In this document: piece by piece, positions 63,834 through 64,000 of the stretch
Layout of the letters: each line of letters opens with the position of its first letter
Position numbering within the stretch: position 1 is the first letter of the stretch
Assembly (NCBI GenBank): GCA_002067965.1
Contig: MVRN01000074.1
Span: 1 to 64,000 of the forward strand
Direction: 5' to 3'
Length of the DNA: 64,000 bases
DNA from: Pelotomaculum sp. PtaU1.Bin035
GTDB taxonomy: Bacteria; Bacillota; Desulfotomaculia; Desulfotomaculales; Pelotomaculaceae
Program-made: the position numbers and the translations under genes
Notes under the pieces: model-generated
Seen by the model: the letters and a program-made list of their open reading frames with translations, nothing else
Told to the model about the DNA's origin: nothing
Database searches by the model: none

Positions 63834-63974
63834 TTAAATGCAAACTCCACAGCAGCTCAAACCCAAAATGAGCAGGATCAGAATCAGGAAGATAATGAAC
63901 GCTGGGTTGCCAAAGCCAGTGCCGCAGCCAGTGCCGCAACCAGTGCCACATTCTTGGGATTTAATATCGGCCAT
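63834..63974 (-). CDS. YjcZ-like small spore membrane protein
   Basis: 46 residues, ATG 63974, with AGGAGG 8 nt upstream. MADIKSQE is followed by a CGTGCGTGCGTGFG repeat (Cys9, Cys13, Cys17, period 4), then a membrane helix (about 25-40, FIIFLILILLILGL) and a terminal SCCGVCI with three more Cys. It resembles the Gly-rich plus helix plan of YjcZ-family sporulation proteins, though the family normally has Tyr/Gly rather than Cys/Gly repeats. Six cysteines in 46 residues suggest metal or redox chemistry. Its terminator is the hairpin at 63774-63804. Confidence 0.65.
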   Translation of the reverse strand: MADIKSQECGTGCGTGCGTGFGNPAFIIFLILILLILGLSCCGVCI

Positions 63975-64000
63975 AAAATTGCCCTCCTTTGATTTTTTAT

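Noticed and set aside
63539-63951. Minus-strand frames over the small genes at the right end
   Set aside because: One is antisense to the 47-residue gene; the other runs out of frame through the YjcZ-like gene and its terminator. Neither has a ribosome binding site or recognisable content.

Overview
The window is a stretch of chromosome from an anaerobic, endospore-forming Gram-positive bacterium, most like the Desulfotomaculum/Pelotomaculum branch of the Clostridia (Peptococcaceae sensu lato). The reasons are the class III ribonucleotide reductase set (nrdD, nrdG, nrdR), the spoIIGA-sigE-sigG block next to ftsAZ, a LysM protein and a small YjcZ-like protein of spore type, a selenocysteine-containing SelD, a minimal SUF-like (SMS) Fe-S assembly pair, and a compact type IV pilus operon in a Gram-positive background. 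No rRNA, tRNA, CRISPR array, prophage or insertion sequence was seen. Nearly all genes lie on the minus strand, so the map reads right to left. TTG and GTG starts are common, and several starts were moved to fit a Shine-Dalgarno sequence.

Layout: 1-5 kb, an operon of a beta-CASP nuclease, pgeF, phoB and phoR. 5-11 kb, an FmdB-type zinc ribbon (+), a LysM/BsuPI protein, nrdG, an isolated fliY, nrdD and nrdR. 11-15.5 kb, ylmC, sigG, sigE, spoIIGA and selD. 15.7-36.9 kb, a full division and cell wall (dcw) cluster running from mraZ (promoter end) to ftsZ. 37-43.9 kb, a PHP phosphatase, a MetE-like protein, a Fur-family regulator, a Nudix hydrolase, a D,D-carboxypeptidase, and feoB/feoA behind a Fur box. 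44-48 kb, an MFS transporter and a polysaccharide deacetylase (+), then htrA. 48-52.4 kb, smsC-smsB, two tiny genes or gene remnants, a DUF3307 protein and tldD. 52.6-61.9 kb, the pilus operon pilB-pilC-pilA-gspH-pilV-pilW-pilX-pilM-pilN-pilO. 62-64 kb, an MBL-fold hydrolase and three small genes of under 50 codons.

How the genes fit together: the dcw cluster builds lipid II (murA to murG, mraY), makes the septum (ftsL, the PASTA penicillin-binding protein, ftsW, ftsQ, ftsA, ftsZ) and runs into the early sporulation sigma-factor genes. Its head carries three GTGG repeats exactly 10 bp apart, the expected operator for MraZ. The sms pair makes Fe-S clusters that an anaerobe needs for enzymes such as NrdG, and feoAB brings in iron under likely Fur control.

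Best items for a second look: (1) selD, whose UGA codon 18 and downstream hairpin mark a selenoprotein, placed between ftsZ and spoIIGA; (2) the major pilin, whose leader can only be translated from a non-standard start, probably AUA; (3) genes too short for routine calling, including a 33-residue Cys protein whose stop codon lies in its terminator loop and a 29-codon gene broken at codon 3; (4) the Cys-rich tail of SmsC; (5) a stack of three hairpins in the leader of the FmdB-type gene. I found no clear wholly new multi-gene system. The strongest candidates for undescribed biology are the small genes.
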